Counted from the stretch's first letter, positions 1 through 12,660 are shown. The stretch is 64,000 nt of DNA from Epiperipatus broadwayi (GCA_028023455.1 JAQFVV010012508.1:2413877-2477876); one strand, 5' to 3'. Numbers and translations are program-made. The notes: generated by a model not told the origin, from the letters alone.

Positions 1-97
1 AAAATACATGTGAAATGGAATTCTTTTTCGTAGGAATTTGTTTAATAAATATTGTTTTTTTTATCCAATCATTTACATTGTTAATTTTATTCTTTCA

Positions 98-210
98 CTT
101 TTTTTTTTTCATGTCATAGCATTGGCCGGGACGTAAACCCACAACCGTCTGCAACCAACTACTTGCTTGCAAGGCAGCTGCGATGATCTCTCGGCTAACA
201 ATGCTTGACT
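98..210 (-). mobile_element. tRNA-derived SINE copy (family with GTGGCCGAGTGG head)
   Basis: Read on the minus strand, this copy has an internal B box (positions 127-142) and an A-box remnant at about 188-197, and ends in an A tract (the T run on the plus strand before 110). Better copies of the same family lie at 17805-17911 (minus), 33020-33118 (plus) and 56034-56119 (minus); together they show a class II tRNA (Leu/Ser-like) head with a D-arm reading GTGGCCGAGTGGTCAGC. This is a degraded retroposed copy, not a functional tRNA. Confidence 0.6.
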
Positions 211-2577
211 TCTTTCAGTTTATTGTTTCAGTTCTTCGAATCCACACATTTCCAATCTTTTCTTTGTTCTTTTTCTAATTGTCCTTGTCTCTGCTTACAT
301 AATGCTAAATTCAAACAAAAAAATTTACAAGCTGTTTTTTTTTTTTAATTCAATTTTAATAGGCTATAAAATGATAATTATAATTTACCTTTATTGAATA
401 GTCTATTGCTATTGTTATTCTCATTCTATCATTTTTTTAGCACTACTTTCACAATCAATTATCCAATCTTCCAAATATTGAAAAGGATTAACCTGCTTTA
501 AAACTATTTGCACTGTTATATTTCATCTTTTTATTTGTGTATTTTATTTCATTATTATTTTTAACATTTTTGTTTAATTTTTTATTTTCAACTTTCAAAT
601 CTATTAGTTCTTCATTGTAGATTTTCAAGTTTATCCTCAATGTTTTTAATTCTCTTGTATCATTTTCTGACACAATTAACCTTTGTTTCTCTAATGCTAT
701 TCCTATCATTATCAGAGACAGCCATTTAAGCTAAATAAGATATACAATATTTATTACTTGTGTAAGAAACCATTTGATCTTACAAATATTTTCTGATTAA
801 TATTTAAATTTCATCTCTTTATTAATATTTTTTTTTTATTATAATATTTGTCAAAGCAATTCATTTCATTCTAGTAGATGCCTCTTTAAAGATCAGCAAA
901 ACAAATAGACCTTTATATACATATGCCTAATATCTTTATTACTTAAAATCTTATATTTTTCATTGTTTTTAATACAAATTCAAAATCTAAAAATTCTAAT
1001 CTTTATAAATAGTTGACTTCAAAGCTTTCTTTGTTTACAACTTTAATTGTGAAGTTTCAATATAAAAATGTCTGTCAATATATAATAATAATAAGCAATA
1101 TACATATTTTAATTTTTCCCCTCATGATGTCTATTTTTTAAATTTATTGATATATTTAAATGTAATTATATTCTATTGAATTATTTAAATGCACCCCCCC
1201 CCCCCGACGATTATCTAATTGTGTAATTAAACAATGATATTTGACCCTTTATCAAGATGACATTTCCATTATTTTTTCTGGTGGCAGTTATTGTCAATAT
1301 TTAACATTTGATTTTAATATTTAAACCTTTATTTTATATGCGAATTCAATAAATCGGACTTTATTTGTTTGAAATGTAAGTTTATAAGCAAAATAATAAT
1401 AATAGTCATATTTGAACTCTGTAAATAATTAAGTGAAGCATTATTATTAAAAGTAAATTAATAAAATCTTTTTATTTGAATTTGATTTATAAAACCTAAA
1501 CTAATTCTTGTTAAGTCATGATAACCTTATGAAATCCTGTTATAGAATGTGAAATTGCATTTATAATTATTAGAATATCATAAAAATTGTATACAATAGA
1601 CTTTGAAAGCATTTAATCAAAAGTTTCCCTTTTACCATTATTTCAATTTTCATAACTTCTACTTCTAAAAATGAACATACTTTAAAAAAAAAAAAATCTC
1701 AAGTGGTAAATATTTAAATCAATGACAGAAATAAAGCAATTTTTTACCTGATCATAAATAACAATGGAATTGTAGTTTACAAATTACATTAATATGCCCA
1801 AAATCAAAGAATCAACTGCTCCGAGTCTAAACATGCAAACATAAAGTTAGAGTAATGAAGGAGAGCAAAGGAAAGCTGAATAATAATGCCATGTCCTTAC
1901 AAAGTTTTTTGGGTCGATAAGCCGATATTTTAAGCATATTCATTTATGTAATATTAATATTTATGTTCTTTATTACTTTTTACAATGCTTTTTTACAACC
2001 CACTATAGACGGTTTCTATTGCCTCAGCAATCTTCTTTAGATTTATATTTCCAAATGTTAAAAAAAAAAAAAGCATGGTAAAAAGTAATAAAGAACATAG
2101 ATAATATTAAATGCTACATGGATTTGGCAATGCAATAGGAAAGGTAAAGATATAATACTTCATATTTATTTATTTATGTAATTATACTGTAAAAATAATA
2201 TTAATGTGTTTTCTAAAAATTTTTGCATTATCAACAATTTATATTTTTAAGACTCGATTAAAAAGAATTGAAACAGCAATAATATTAAGATAAAGTATCT
2301 ACAAATGCTTGGTAGCCTGTCCCCCCCCCCCCCCCCCGCATAATTTTTTATTGTGTGGTATTAAAGCAAATTTTTGGATGATCGTATTTGCAGAAAATTA
2401 TCATAGTGAAAATATTCGATAAAATCTGTATTATTTTTTAAATTATAAAAAGTATATTAAATAAAACTATGTTAAGTTTTAAAATGTTGGATATCCTCTA
2501 AATAACTTTTATAATTAATAAAATTAATATATGTTTTTTAACAAAAGGCCTTTTTTTTTTTTTTTTGTACATTTAAG
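211..2577. other. AT-rich stretch without recognised gene
   Basis: No coding domain was recognised here. The notable contents are homopolymers, including C12 at 1194-1205 and C17 at 2321-2337, and one hairpin motif at 2012-2040 annotated separately. A 73-codon Lys/Asn-rich open frame on the minus strand (488-709) looks coiled-coil-like but has no splice or family support. Confidence 0.5.
2012..2040 (-). ncRNA. Hammerhead-like hairpin, Penelope-type variant (decayed)
   Basis: On the minus strand the order is CTAAAGA, a stem-loop with ATTGC/GCAAT arms and a TGAG loop, then GAAAC. This matches the core order CUGANGA - helix II - GAAA of hammerhead ribozymes except that G5 is A. An almost identical stem occurs at 30761-30789 on the plus strand. 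It is a relic rather than an active ribozyme. Confidence 0.35.
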
Positions 2578-2586
2578 CTAAATTAT

Positions 2587-3019
2587 TATTAAACAGGCAA
2601 AACTCTCTATACATATTGCCACCCAGTGCAAGCCAGAATAATCAATGGATGCCAGAAGGCTTGTGCATAAAATCCCCATCTAGTGCCTATTCATCCAATA
2701 TCCTTAGACTAGTTTCTGGCTTGTGGCCTTCGTCAGCGAGGAGCCTTGGATCTGAGGGCACTGCACCTAGATCGTAGGATCTAATGCAACCCACCTTTTA
2801 TCTCTACTTAACTACAAAACTATGAGTCTTAAATTGAAAACACTATAATATTTTCAATCCAAGCTCATTAGCTTATATAGTCATATAGGTTTGAACTCAG
2901 TTCAGTCCCTATACATTTTGGTGACTTTGGTTCTTTAATAACCATAGCCACCACTATCCTATTAGGCAGGATTGATTATAAACAAGCATAAGAAATGGTG
3001 ATCATGTGATGTTTATTGG
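2587..3019 (+). mobile_element. Foldback MITE, Mutator-like (copy A)
   Basis: The element carries the family landmarks: an ACTCTC(C)ATAC terminal block at the left, the CAGTGCAAGCCAGAATAATC block, a central region, and a right end TGATGTTTATTGG. It is flanked by identical 9-bp sequences CTAAATTAT at 2578-2586 and 3020-3028. No coding capacity is visible, so it would be a non-autonomous element. A 9-bp duplication with long inverted arms is typical of Mutator-like DNA transposons. Confidence 0.65.
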
Positions 3020-3699
3020 CTAAATTATTATTCAAGTTTGCACAAAAATTGATCAATTAAGTTATTATTTTTCTGCTAATAATGAAAGGTTATCCTCAGT
3101 TAAAGAAATAACATTGGTTTACTGATAAAATAAAATAAAATAAAATAGCCGCTAATATATTAATTATGTATTATTTTCCTCTTTGTCATATTACTAAACT
3201 GAATTATTATTCCCTTTGGGATAACTTATTTAAAATGTTACGCACAGCTTTAGTATTATTACATAGTAAATATTGTGATAACATAATTAGATGATCATAT
3301 TTCATTATGCATTAAAACTGTGGCATTCCATGCCTGTGTTTTTGTTTTGTTTTTTGTTTTAATACAATGGATACATATTTGTAATATTTGTTGTTATTTC
3401 TGATTATGAAATGTATGCTGTTTTGAAACATCACCATGATTCTTACTGCACTATCACATAATTGCTCATTGTAGAATGAAAATATTTGATTACAATATAT
3501 AAACAAATGGCAAATTGTCATCTTGTTTTAGTAAAATTTTGATCATGGCTACTGGAAATTGAATTTTATTATTTTTCTTACATTGTCATAAAATTTAATT
3601 CTACTTCTGATCTCCCCTCTCCGACCATTTAAAAAATGTAAAGATCATGATTGGGTTGAAACATTTAGCGGAGGGAGGCAGATGAGTAATTAACCAGGT

Positions 3700-3985
3700 A
3701 TGAAGTTGTGGGAGAATAAATATAAACAAAGTGATTATACAGAAAGTGGGTTCTTGGTTTTTATGTTAGGTTTGGGGAAAAGATAAGGGGGATTTAATGA
3801 AGGCCATAGAGTGGACAAAAATAGTGCTGTGGAAATGGGATGTAGCAGAGTAGAGAAAAATATGGGAAAAACTTTGGGTGGGGAATGGAAAGGGATGGTA
3901 AGGTGGCTAACGGATTTCTCTGGGCATAGTGGCTGAGAGATTCCTGACTCCGAGAAAGGAGAAGCAGTAGTAATCACATAATGAT
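3700..3985 (+). mobile_element. 5'-truncated 3' end of the CR1-like LINE
   Basis: The sequence matches, with substitutions, the last part of the large LINE at 41476-41720: the same coding-end region followed by a shared GAGAGATTC-TGACTCCG segment and an AATCACAT-type end. The copy starts abruptly near 3700, as expected for 5'-truncated target-primed reverse transcription. No open frame of the element survives. Confidence 0.65.
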
Positions 3986-4284
3986 TTAGAATATAATTTT
4001 TAATTACCCTTTTTTTTCATATTCTAAACAAAAAAAGATTACTTATAAATTTGAACCATTAAAAGTATTAACTGTAAATAAAATAATCTAATTTAATTAC
4101 AATTTTTGATGATTGCTTCTTAAATCTTCGAGATGCCCTTTCTTCTTTTTTGAATCATTTTAAAATTGAAAGTCAAAGTAGAGACTGGCATATTGTAACA
4201 ATGTATAATTGCTTTCATTATCGGTGACAAATCTTATAGGCCTTATGTTGTATTTTCTTCTTCTCATTTTGATGAATTGGTCAA

Positions 4285-4412
4285 GGTTCATCATAGAGGC
4301 ACTGCCCTGCAAGTTTTTGTGCAGTGGTGGGGCGTCTGATTTGGGATCGGGAAGTCCCAGAATCAATTCTGGCACGTGAATTTCTTATGAACTCCGGAAC
4401 AATAAAGCTGTT
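4285..4412 (+). mobile_element. tRNA-Pro-like SINE fragment
   Basis: The plus strand shows an A-box-like segment (GTGCAGTGGTGGGGCG at about 4320), an anticodon-arm-like GATTTGGGATC, and a B-box-like ATCAATTCTGG at 4362-4372. The TTTGGGA loop and following AGTCCC segment recall tRNA-Pro (UGG). The same unit, in the opposite orientation, makes up the tandem array at 42.4-43.5 kb. It ends in a C run at 4415-4427. Confidence 0.55.
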
Positions 4413-5628
4413 AGCCCCCCCCCCCCCGCTATATAATGGACTTTTTTTAATAATATATACGAATATATATATATTCACAAATCATATAAATACATCTCTG
4501 TTCCTGCATTATTAATTATACATCAAAATGTTCTAAATTGCTATTTATTTTATCTATTCAAATTAATTATTTTTACTGTAATGGTGCTCTGTTGAATTTA
4601 TTATTAACAGTTGTGTGATTTTTTTTTTAATTTTAAGTAATACTTGTGCTATTTTATTTAAAAATTAGGACAAGAGTTTTACTTGATAACAACGTAGTTA
4701 TTTAATAAATTAGATTTGTTTTTTGTTTTTTTATTGTCAGTAACTTGGGGGGGGGGGGATTTTTTTTTGCCACCTCCTCAGACATTTAGTTATGAATCAG
4801 CATGGATAAACTTGGAAACTTTGGATTACGAATGACATTATATATATATTCAGGGCAATGTTTATTTTTAAATAAACTATTTTTAGGATAACAGTTAAAA
4901 AAAGCACATTGAAATCTGACATGCCTACATATAGATTATTCAGATTATTATTATTTTTTAAAAAGAAAAATTAATTGCTAATTTGTACTTGCAAATACAT
5001 CACTCTACAATACAATGGTCATGACTTATAATGTGGCAGTAAAAATTATAAGATAAATTTCTAGGAGTCTGAAAGGAAAATGGGTGTCTGTGGAATGTTT
5101 TTTTTAAATTGACCCTGTTTTAAATTTAAAATGTTAAATAAAAAATTGAAAAAAAAAATGCATATCATTTGTTACAAAAATAGATAAATTATTATGAATC
5201 ATCCTTAGTCAAAATGCAATTTGAGTTATTAATGTGTTTTTTTTATCCCAATCTCTGCAACCTGTGTTTGATGAAATGTAAGATGGCCAGTTAATTATTA
5301 ATTATAGTCTTGTGAAGTAATAACTGATGTCCTCAAGGCTCTTTAATCATTATTTATTTTACAGACCGGGGGGGGGGGACCTATCATTTCTTTTATAGTA
5401 CACATTATTGGTTTGCTCATTTTTGTATCGTACACTTACAGTAAGGTACACTTACAGTAAGTTACCCTTCATTTTTAGTTTTCATTTAACTCACTCAACT
5501 GTATGTGAAACCTCAGATTTCTGAAGGTATAATTATATATTTTTACTTATCCAACAACTAACTATTTATCAAATTCAAAATTAACATTTGAAAACAGATA
5601 AGCTTTGCATTCAATAATTGCTAGTATC

Positions 5629-5940
5629 AAAACATGTAAAACTCTCCATACAGTAGTCCCACTCAGTGCAAGCCAGTGCAATCAATGGATGCCAGAAGGC
5701 TTGTGCATAAAATCCCTATCTAATGCCTACTCATCCAATATCCCGACTAATTTTTGGCATGTGACCTTCATCAGTGAGGAGCCTTGGGTCTGATGAATAG
5801 GCACTAGATGGGGATTTTATGCACAAGTCTTCTGGAATACATTGATTACTCTGGCTTGCACTGAATAGCACTACTGTATGGAGAATTTGCCTGTTTTAAT
5901 AACAGTTACGAGCAAGCATAAGAAACGGTGATCATGTGTG
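5629..5940 (+). mobile_element. Foldback MITE, Mutator-like (copy B)
   Basis: Two inverted arms share the CAGTGCAAGCCAG and GTGCCTACTCATCCAATATC blocks: the left arm begins near 5634, and the right arm reads the same blocks in reverse up to about 5890. Flanks share a 14-nt direct repeat TAATTGCTAGTATC at 5615-5628 and 5941-5954, which contains the expected 9-bp duplication. The right end is slightly shorter than in other copies, lacking the usual GTTTAGTGG. Confidence 0.65.
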
Positions 5941-6716
5941 TAATTGCTAGTATCTTAAATGTGTAAGCACCGAAATTTAGTAAGCAACCAACTTTCATGT
6001 GGAATGAATATAACAAAATTACAATGTTTTAATTAATACGCTGATGCGTTGTGGTGAAACTTTTTTATGTAATAATTTGTAAGCTTTTTTATATATTCTT
6101 TCATATTGTGGGGATATATAGTAGTAGTATTAATTAAATAAATATATCGGTAAAATGCTCAAACTTTTCTAGGCATTTATTTTGGGGTGCATAAGTGAAT
6201 GCCGTAGAAAGGATACTTAATCACATAGATAGCAATAATTTTGGAAAAGGAAGCTTTACAAATTCTGGAATGTCTACAGCATTTTAGGGTGTGCAATGAA
6301 AATTAACATACAAATCCAATCATCAATTTTTAAAGATGAAAATGTTTGAATAATATATTGGATCTTATAAACTTTTAAAAGTATAATTTAGAAACTGTGT
6401 GTATGTTTAGAAAGGAAAATACTATAATCAGTATTTTCTCAAGACAATAAAAATTAGTTAAGTATCAAAGACTTTTCTATTCCTTAAATATTCATAACCA
6501 TTTTCCTTCTTACAGTTGTGATTCAACTTTTTTTATTACTTACACAATCCTTCCACTAATTATTCAAATGGAAGTCAATCTCGATAATGTACTATTTTTT
6601 AAATATCTCCAATAATGCACTATTTCTTAAATATTATAAATCTCTGTGCACTCTCCCAAGAGTTTAAATTCTTCCAATAATATATTTTCTATATGTCCTT
6701 TTGGCTCAAAGTATAT

Positions 6717-7070
6717 CGTTAATTGTTACATTTTCATTTACCATTGTCAAACTCCCTCCACTCACAGCTTTGACGCCATCCATTTCAGATAAATACAGTA
6801 ATGATTATGACTAATCATTTTTGAAACTAGAGATTATCTCTATAATCATTAGTGTATTTATCCGAAAATGGATGACGTCAAAGTTGTGAGTGGAGGAAGT
6901 TTGACAATGGTAAATGAAAATGTAACAATTTACTCTAGATAAATACTTTGCATATAATATATATATATATATATGAGAGATAGTGACCTGGGCCAACTGA
7001 TGAGTGCTGGTTTAGCATGAAATACATCTTGGGGGTCATTTGTCTTATTGTATCTATTTATATGATTTTA
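6717..7070 (+). mobile_element. Hammerhead-ribozyme SINE/foldback element
   Basis: Positions 6720-6823 and 6826-6930 form a near-perfect palindrome. Its right arm carries the conserved block ending TGGTAAATGAAAATGTAACA, and it is followed by an AT-rich spacer and the hammerhead fold at 6983-7039. The same order (conserved block, then ribozyme) is found in reverse at 13.1-13.4 kb. The central GAAACTAGAGATTATCTC region is itself self-complementary. No protein is encoded. Confidence 0.65.
6983..7039 (+). ncRNA. Type I hammerhead ribozyme, minimal helix III
   Basis: All core parts are present in order. Outer helix I is GTGACC (6983-6988) with GGTCAT (7034-7039), and inner helix I is CCAA (6993-6996) with TTGG (7029-7032). 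The core CTGATGA lies at 6997-7003, helix II at 7004-7018 with a 5-bp stem (first pair G-U), and GAAA at 7019-7022. Helix III is just A-U and U-A around an AC loop, and the predicted cleavage base is C7028. The internal loop in helix I fits the tertiary-contact region of natural type I hammerheads. Self-cleavage is inferred, not shown. Confidence 0.8.
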
Positions 7071-7930
7071 AAAAGAATGGGGGAATATGGAGGTGTTTAT
7101 TATATCTCAAAGTATTTGCTAATTTATCTTGTTTCTCTTTTCATAATTTTCTTTTTTTAATAATTCTGTATTGTTAATTAGTCTCCAGATCAATAAGTTT
7201 AAAAATAATTAAAATAATTATAAAAGAGACATTGAAGGGATACTAATAGCTAGAGGTGACAAAAAATATTTAAACTAGCAAAGAATTAATTGTAGAGAAG
7301 ATAGCACATATTTCTTTTAATTAATCTTTCTTAGAAGCATGTTACTAGAACTAAAATATTCCATTAACGACAGTGGAAAAAGAATTTCGTCTGGAAAGAT
7401 ATAAATTAATGATAGCAAACTTTTACCAAGATATATGAAAAGACTGACATCAAACTTTTATCAAGATATATGAAAAGACATTATAGGTATAAGGTAGAGG
7501 TGTTTATAATTTGCTTAAATTTTAGGTGCTATGTATAGATGTCATGGGATCAGTACTTTCTACCTACAAAATATATTAGGTTGCAAATCTGTGAAAGATA
7601 ACTACAGGATTACTGAAATGTGGGTTCCTATATATTTTTGTCTTGACGTGGTGCACTTTTGACTAGGAAACAATAAATAATTTATCTTTTAATATATATC
7701 AAAATTAAAAATAGATTTTCTACAAAATATTAGGGGAACACAAAGTTGATATAAATGTTAAGCAAGAGACTCATCATCAATCTAACGATCACTTTAAAAT
7801 CTTTGGTTTTTTGATAGGATGGCTCTGAAATAAATAAGTGAAATGTGCTGATATGATTTGATAAATTTTCGGAACAAAATATAAATTATTTTTCCATATA
7901 AAACTTAATTATTCTCAGGAAATATTTGTT
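7071..7930. other. Unrecognised AT-rich stretch
   Basis: No feature was recognised apart from a short local duplication around 7415-7475 (ACTTTTA-CAAGATATATGAAAAGAC occurring twice). Confidence 0.4.
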
Positions 7931-7934
7931 TTTA

Positions 7935-8237
7935 TAAAACGCAATGTATGGGTAAGAGAACAAACAGGTGTTACTGACCTCATTGAAAAAATTAAAAGAT
8001 TGGAGTTGGGCTGGACATATTGCTAGAAGAGATGATAATAGATGGGCAATTGAAATTTTAAACTGGATTCCAAGAGATTGTAAAAGACCCAAAAAGAGAC
8101 CACATATGAGATGGATGGATGAAATGAGAAAGTGTGTAGGGGTGTTGTGGAGAAGAGAAGCTAAAGATCGGAGATGGATTAAACTTGGAGAGACCTTTAT
8201 CCTGAAGTGGATTGATAATGGTTGATGATGATGATAA
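7935..8237 (+). pseudogene. RTE-like LINE, 3' terminal fragment
   Basis: An 85-residue open frame (7968-8225) carries the C-terminal signature of RTE-type endonuclease-reverse transcriptases: SWAGHIARRDDNRW, then a basic segment with RDCKRPKKRP, then MRWMDEMRK. A frameshift near 7990-8000 separates it from upstream coding (GVTDLIEKIKRL). The fragment ends with a TGATGATGATGAT tail at about 8223-8236, typical of RTE/BovB elements. It is a 5'-truncated dead copy. Confidence 0.75.
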
Positions 8238-8825
8238 AACATAAAGATCTTATTTTCTTGAGGGAAAAAGTAGCAGTGCCATCTATATCATAGCTATTCA
8301 GATTTTTGTCATCACTTGCTTTCAGGTGCAAATCTTTATAACTTTTTGCAGCAATTTAATATATCCAATTTTATAATCAGTAATATACTTACCAAATGAT
8401 CAAGAAGTGAAAGATGGAAGATATTTTGGGAAAACCAAACTTTATGAGATTCTGTCAAAAGGAATGTCTTCTATGTTGGAGATAATAAAACAAGCCAAAA
8501 ATGCTTACATTTATCGTATAGTTATGATTACTAAAATTTGTAATCGCTTGACTATTAGACCTATGTAATTATATAAGCAGTTTAGCTATAGCTTGAAACC
8601 TTTTAATGTTTGAAACTGAAGTTATTAGTTGGAATATAAAAGTAACAGTATTGTTGGAGTTTATAGAAAATCTAATGCTCTTCAATCATACAAGTACCAG
8701 TGGAATTTTATATGAATGAATTAAAATTGGGAGTAAAAAAGTTATTTGCATACTTAACTGAGTTATTTCAAAACTTCATTAATACTGACTAGTCCCCAGT
8801 GAATAGAAGTACTATATATTATAAC

Positions 8826-9200
8826 AATTCATAAAATGAATTGAATGGATAGTTGTGAAAATTATAGAGTAATAGCAATTACGAATTTGTTGAATCGGAT
8901 ATACGAGACAATTCGGAAAAATACACTTGAATTTCTACGGTTATCGAAGCAAAGGAGCAAGCAGATTTGGGAGTAGGAAGTTCCACAACAAGACCATCTG
9001 TTCTATGCCGATAATCAAATAATTCTCTCAGGATCATGATAAATAGAGTTATATAGTTAGAAAATTAATAGAGAAAGGTAGGAAATGAGATCTGGCAAAA
9101 AATATGGATATTCAAGGTACGCAGTAGGTTATAATGTTGGAAGATGGACAGTATACTTGGAATATAAATATCTAGACATTTAAGATTGCAAGGAGACAAA
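8826..9200 (+). pseudogene. Decayed non-LTR reverse transcriptase relic
   Basis: Translated pieces resemble a LINE RT. The segment at about 8858-8950 reads ENYRVIAITNLLNRIYETI, like the conserved NYRGI(T)...KIYE block. Next comes a degraded EEQSGFR/STTDHLF-like block, and then LFYADNQIILSGS (about 8997-9035), like the catalytic YADD region with the second Asp replaced by Asn. Several stops and frameshifts interrupt it. Clade assignment is not possible from this much. Confidence 0.55.
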
Positions 9201-9477
9201 ATAAGCTGTAAGCAAAAAAATGTATTGAATAGAAAAGCTATGGCGTGAGAATTTCTATTGGAAATTTGTCAAATTAGTTTTCATTTATTTGAGTTGTTGA
9301 GGCATAGATTTTTGTTACAGTCAAGATTGCAAGGAGACAAAATAACCTGTGAGCAAAAAAAATGTATTGAATAGAAAAGCTATGGCATGGGAGTTTCTAC
9401 TGGAACTTATTCATACAATTTGTCAAATTAGTTTTCATTTATTTGAGTTGTTGAGGCATAGATTTTTGTTACAGTCC
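9180..9477 (+). repeat. Tandem duplication of about 140-155 bp
   Basis: The segment from AAGATTGCAAGGAGACAAAA (9182) to the GGCATAGATTTTTGTTACAG block is followed directly by a second copy starting near 9323 and ending near 9474. The second copy has an extra TTATTCATACAA insertion. It lies at the end of the RT relic and is probably a local duplication within that LINE remnant. Confidence 0.75.
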
Positions 9478-9565
9478 ACATAATTGAATCAATATCAATC
9501 AATCAATCACAAAATTATGATGTTTGCAATTGTTGACCATGGTATGAGTAATAAATTATATGTTC

Positions 9566-10262
9566 TAGTGCCTACTCATCCAATATCCTCAGACTAGATT
9601 CTAGCTTGTGGCTTTAATCAGTGATGAGCCTTGGATTTGAGAGCACTGCACCTAAATCTTAGGATCTAATCCAACCCTCCAGCAGCCACCTTTTTTCTTA
9701 TTAGGTAAGTACCGTTTTGAGTCCAAAATGAAAACACATCAATTCAAGCTCATTAGCTTCTATAGTCGTACGGATCTGAATTCAGTTCAGCATTTATACT
9801 TTTTGGTGTATTTGATTCTTTAATAACCACAGTCAGCATAATTCTATTGAGCAGGATTGATGTTAAACCACTAAACATAATATGATCACCATTCTTTATG
9901 TTTATACAAACTGTTTACACAGAAATAAAACTCTCCATACAATAGCGCCACTCAGTGCAAGTCAGAATAATCAATGGATGCAGGAAGGTTTGATATAATT
10001 TTAAATAATTGTTTTTATGTATGTATGTGCTCATTGTGTAAAAAAAAAAGTATGTTTTTCTAGAATTATTTGAACAATAGCAAACTCTATAGTGCCATCC
10101 ATTGCAAGCCACAGTAATCAATAGATACAAGGTTTGTGCATAAAATCCTTATCTAGTGCCGACTTATCCAATATTCCAAGATTGGTTTTAACTTGTGACT
10201 TTCATCAGTGAGAAGCCTTGGATCAGAGAGCACTGGACCTAGATCTTACGATCTACTGCATT
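9566..10262 (+). mobile_element. Foldback MITE family, nested or partial copies (C)
   Basis: Three partial segments of the Mutator-like foldback family occur here. The stretch 9566-9860 holds the TAGTGCCTACTCATCCAATA block and the central region. A terminal CCACTAAACATAATATGATC block (9870-9890) is followed by a new CTCCATAC end (9931-9990). A further partial copy runs from about 10080 to 10262. Boundaries and target duplications could not be resolved. Confidence 0.55.
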
Positions 10263-11845
10263 TATTAAGCCAAAATTTATTTTATTAATGTTATATATTG
10301 ATAACTGTTTGCTGAAAATATTCATTTGTTGGCATATAATCCTATTAATCTATTTTGCATATGGTGTTAGTTTTCTAATATAATATATGTTTTAAAGGTA
10401 ATCTACATTTTTATTTATAACCATTTAAAACTAATTGAAATGTTCATTGAATTAATATCATTCCAATTCTTCATATTTTATCAAAATAATAATTTTTACT
10501 TTAATTTAATGTGTTTTTCTGTTGTTGTTGTTGTTGTACTTCGGACTTTAACGTATATATATATTTTAAAAAAGTATGATTTCCTCAAGTAAGATTTGAG
10601 TGAATTCATGATTTTAATGCTGGCCTGATTGCATCTTCACTACTTAGTTCCACAACTGTGTGGTCCTTCATTCCTTTATATTAATTTCTTGTATTGGTTA
10701 ATTAGTGATTTATTTACATGCTTATTTTGACTAACATGAAGTCTTTTACGTTGAAATGACAGCTTTAAATGAAGGTAGGTTTTTTTCATCAGTACCAATC
10801 TTTCTCAGGTCTTTTGTTGATCTCTTTTAATTTATTCGCGAATAATAAACAATCTATATTTTATTACAATTGAATTGATAACCTGTTTAGTTAATGACTT
10901 AACCACAGCGATTGTTTTAAAATACAGGAGGAAAATATTTATTTCTATGATTCTTTGAAAGGGATTAAATTTGTGGATTTTTTTGCGGAGATGAATATGT
11001 GTTTAAAATAGTTTTAGTAATCCCCTCTTTCCAATCTGAAAAAAAAAAATAGCGACTAATTTTGGTTTTCTAGCCAGAAGAAATTCTTGATTCTCATGAA
11101 TTTGGCATTAGTATTTTGATAGTGTATGCAGTAATATATTTAGAGAATATGTCATACATAACCCCCAGAAGTATGCATTAAGAACTGACAATGGTTCATA
11201 GAAAGAGTTCATTAGCTTGAGATATTTTAGGATTTGATTTGAGATATATCCTTAATCCTTAGAAAAAATTTCAGTTTTTGATTTGAGACATTCTTAATCT
11301 TACAAAACATTAGAGAATAATAAGGCTAATGAAAAAACTGCTAATCTTTGTTCTACCTTTCTAAAGCATGAACTCCATACAGATGGTGAACAGTCTTTTT
11401 CTAATTGCTTAAGATATTAAAATCTTTCCTGAATTCTTTTCATATCTTGTTTGTAAATCAAATAGTTTATACATAATTTGCAAATTATCCTGAATTTTGT
11501 ATCCTTCAAATAAAAACACCACTATAAGCCAGAATATAATAGAATTAGCTATTGTCTTAAATATATAAGTGGAAATAAGAAATATTAATTAATCATCTAT
11601 CAATTAAAAATCCCAAATGTTTTTCACTGATTCATACAATTATCAAAAGAATATATACATTGAGCATGGAGATACAAGTTTAATATATCCATTCTGATCA
11701 TCATAGAAGATTCTATGCATACATAGGTAAAAATATAGTGCCTGAAATTTTCTATCATCTCAAATCAAATTAGGATCGTATATCCATTTACAGCAACCCA
11801 TCTGTAAGTTTGATTCCAGCATCATACTAAAAAGCAACCACTTCA
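10263..11845. other. Unrecognised AT-rich stretch
   Basis: No gene or named repeat was recognised. Contents are ordinary A/T runs and a (GTT)n-like stretch near 10520-10535. Confidence 0.4.
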
Positions 11846-11849
11846 CCAT

Positions 11850-12660
11850 TACCATAATCCTCAATCTAATGGCATATCTCTCCACAGAAATTAAATTAAC
11901 TATTCAGATTCCATTTCTTAAAATCCAAAAATGTCCCTTTATATGTAACAACCTCATTCCACTAACCATTTTCTTCATTATTAAGGTTGTAGAATTTTTT
12001 ACTGAAGCTATACTACAACCTACTATTCTTTCTCAAATTTCCATGTATCAATTCACAAAAACTTTTCTCTATTTATCCAATAATCATATTTTTTAGATCT
12101 TGAGTCGTTCATAGCAGAAAATGCAGCAAAATTTCATTATTATCCAATCGAATATTTTTTCTGTCTGATTCAATGTTCACTAATTAATATAACATTCACA
12201 TTACTATTTTTACTAATCATCAATTTTATGCTAAATCGGGAAATACATATCACATTAAAAAAACGCCATCTAGTTTTACATTCCACAACTCGGGTTACTC
12301 TGAGCGCTCTTCTATTCATTATTTATATAAACTCTCCAATAACAAAAATCAAACACAACTTTCCAGAAATTCAAATTCCATCAATAAAAGTTAAGATAAA
12401 CCATATTACATATATGAATGAACTTGTCATTATTCTAACTAGGCTTTGCATCATTCTAGACAATTAAAGTGAAGAATATCATTTTCAATACTAACAAATT
12501 CTCAATTTAGTAAATTATATCAAAGAAACAGTTCCCTCTATTTTTAAATGCCTCACACCAAAACTATTAGAATTATTCATTCACCTTATCTAATTTTCTT
12601 AAAAAGAATATTCAAAATCACCAGCTGCTAATATTGATCCAAAAAAACCACTTAACTCTA
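11850..12660 (+). pseudogene. Possible LINE reverse transcriptase relic
   Basis: The frame from 12228 contains LSALLFIIYINSPITKI, close to the RT motif B/B' signature GxxLSPLLFxxYINDLP of Jockey-like and related LINEs. It is followed by YMNELVIIL where YADD(L/T)VI would be expected. The flanking sequence is unusually C-rich on the plus strand compared with its surroundings, and is compatible with decayed coding sequence from about 11870. Both catalytic Asp residues are lost. This is a similarity judged by eye only. Confidence 0.4.

Noticed and set aside
488-709. 73-codon Lys/Asn-rich minus-strand frame, coiled-coil-like
   Set aside because: Composition expected from AT-rich DNA; no splice sites, family match or neighbouring motifs.
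7886-8242. 118-codon minus-strand open frame
   Set aside because: Antisense to the RTE-like LINE fragment, whose plus-strand frame has clear RT C-terminal motifs.
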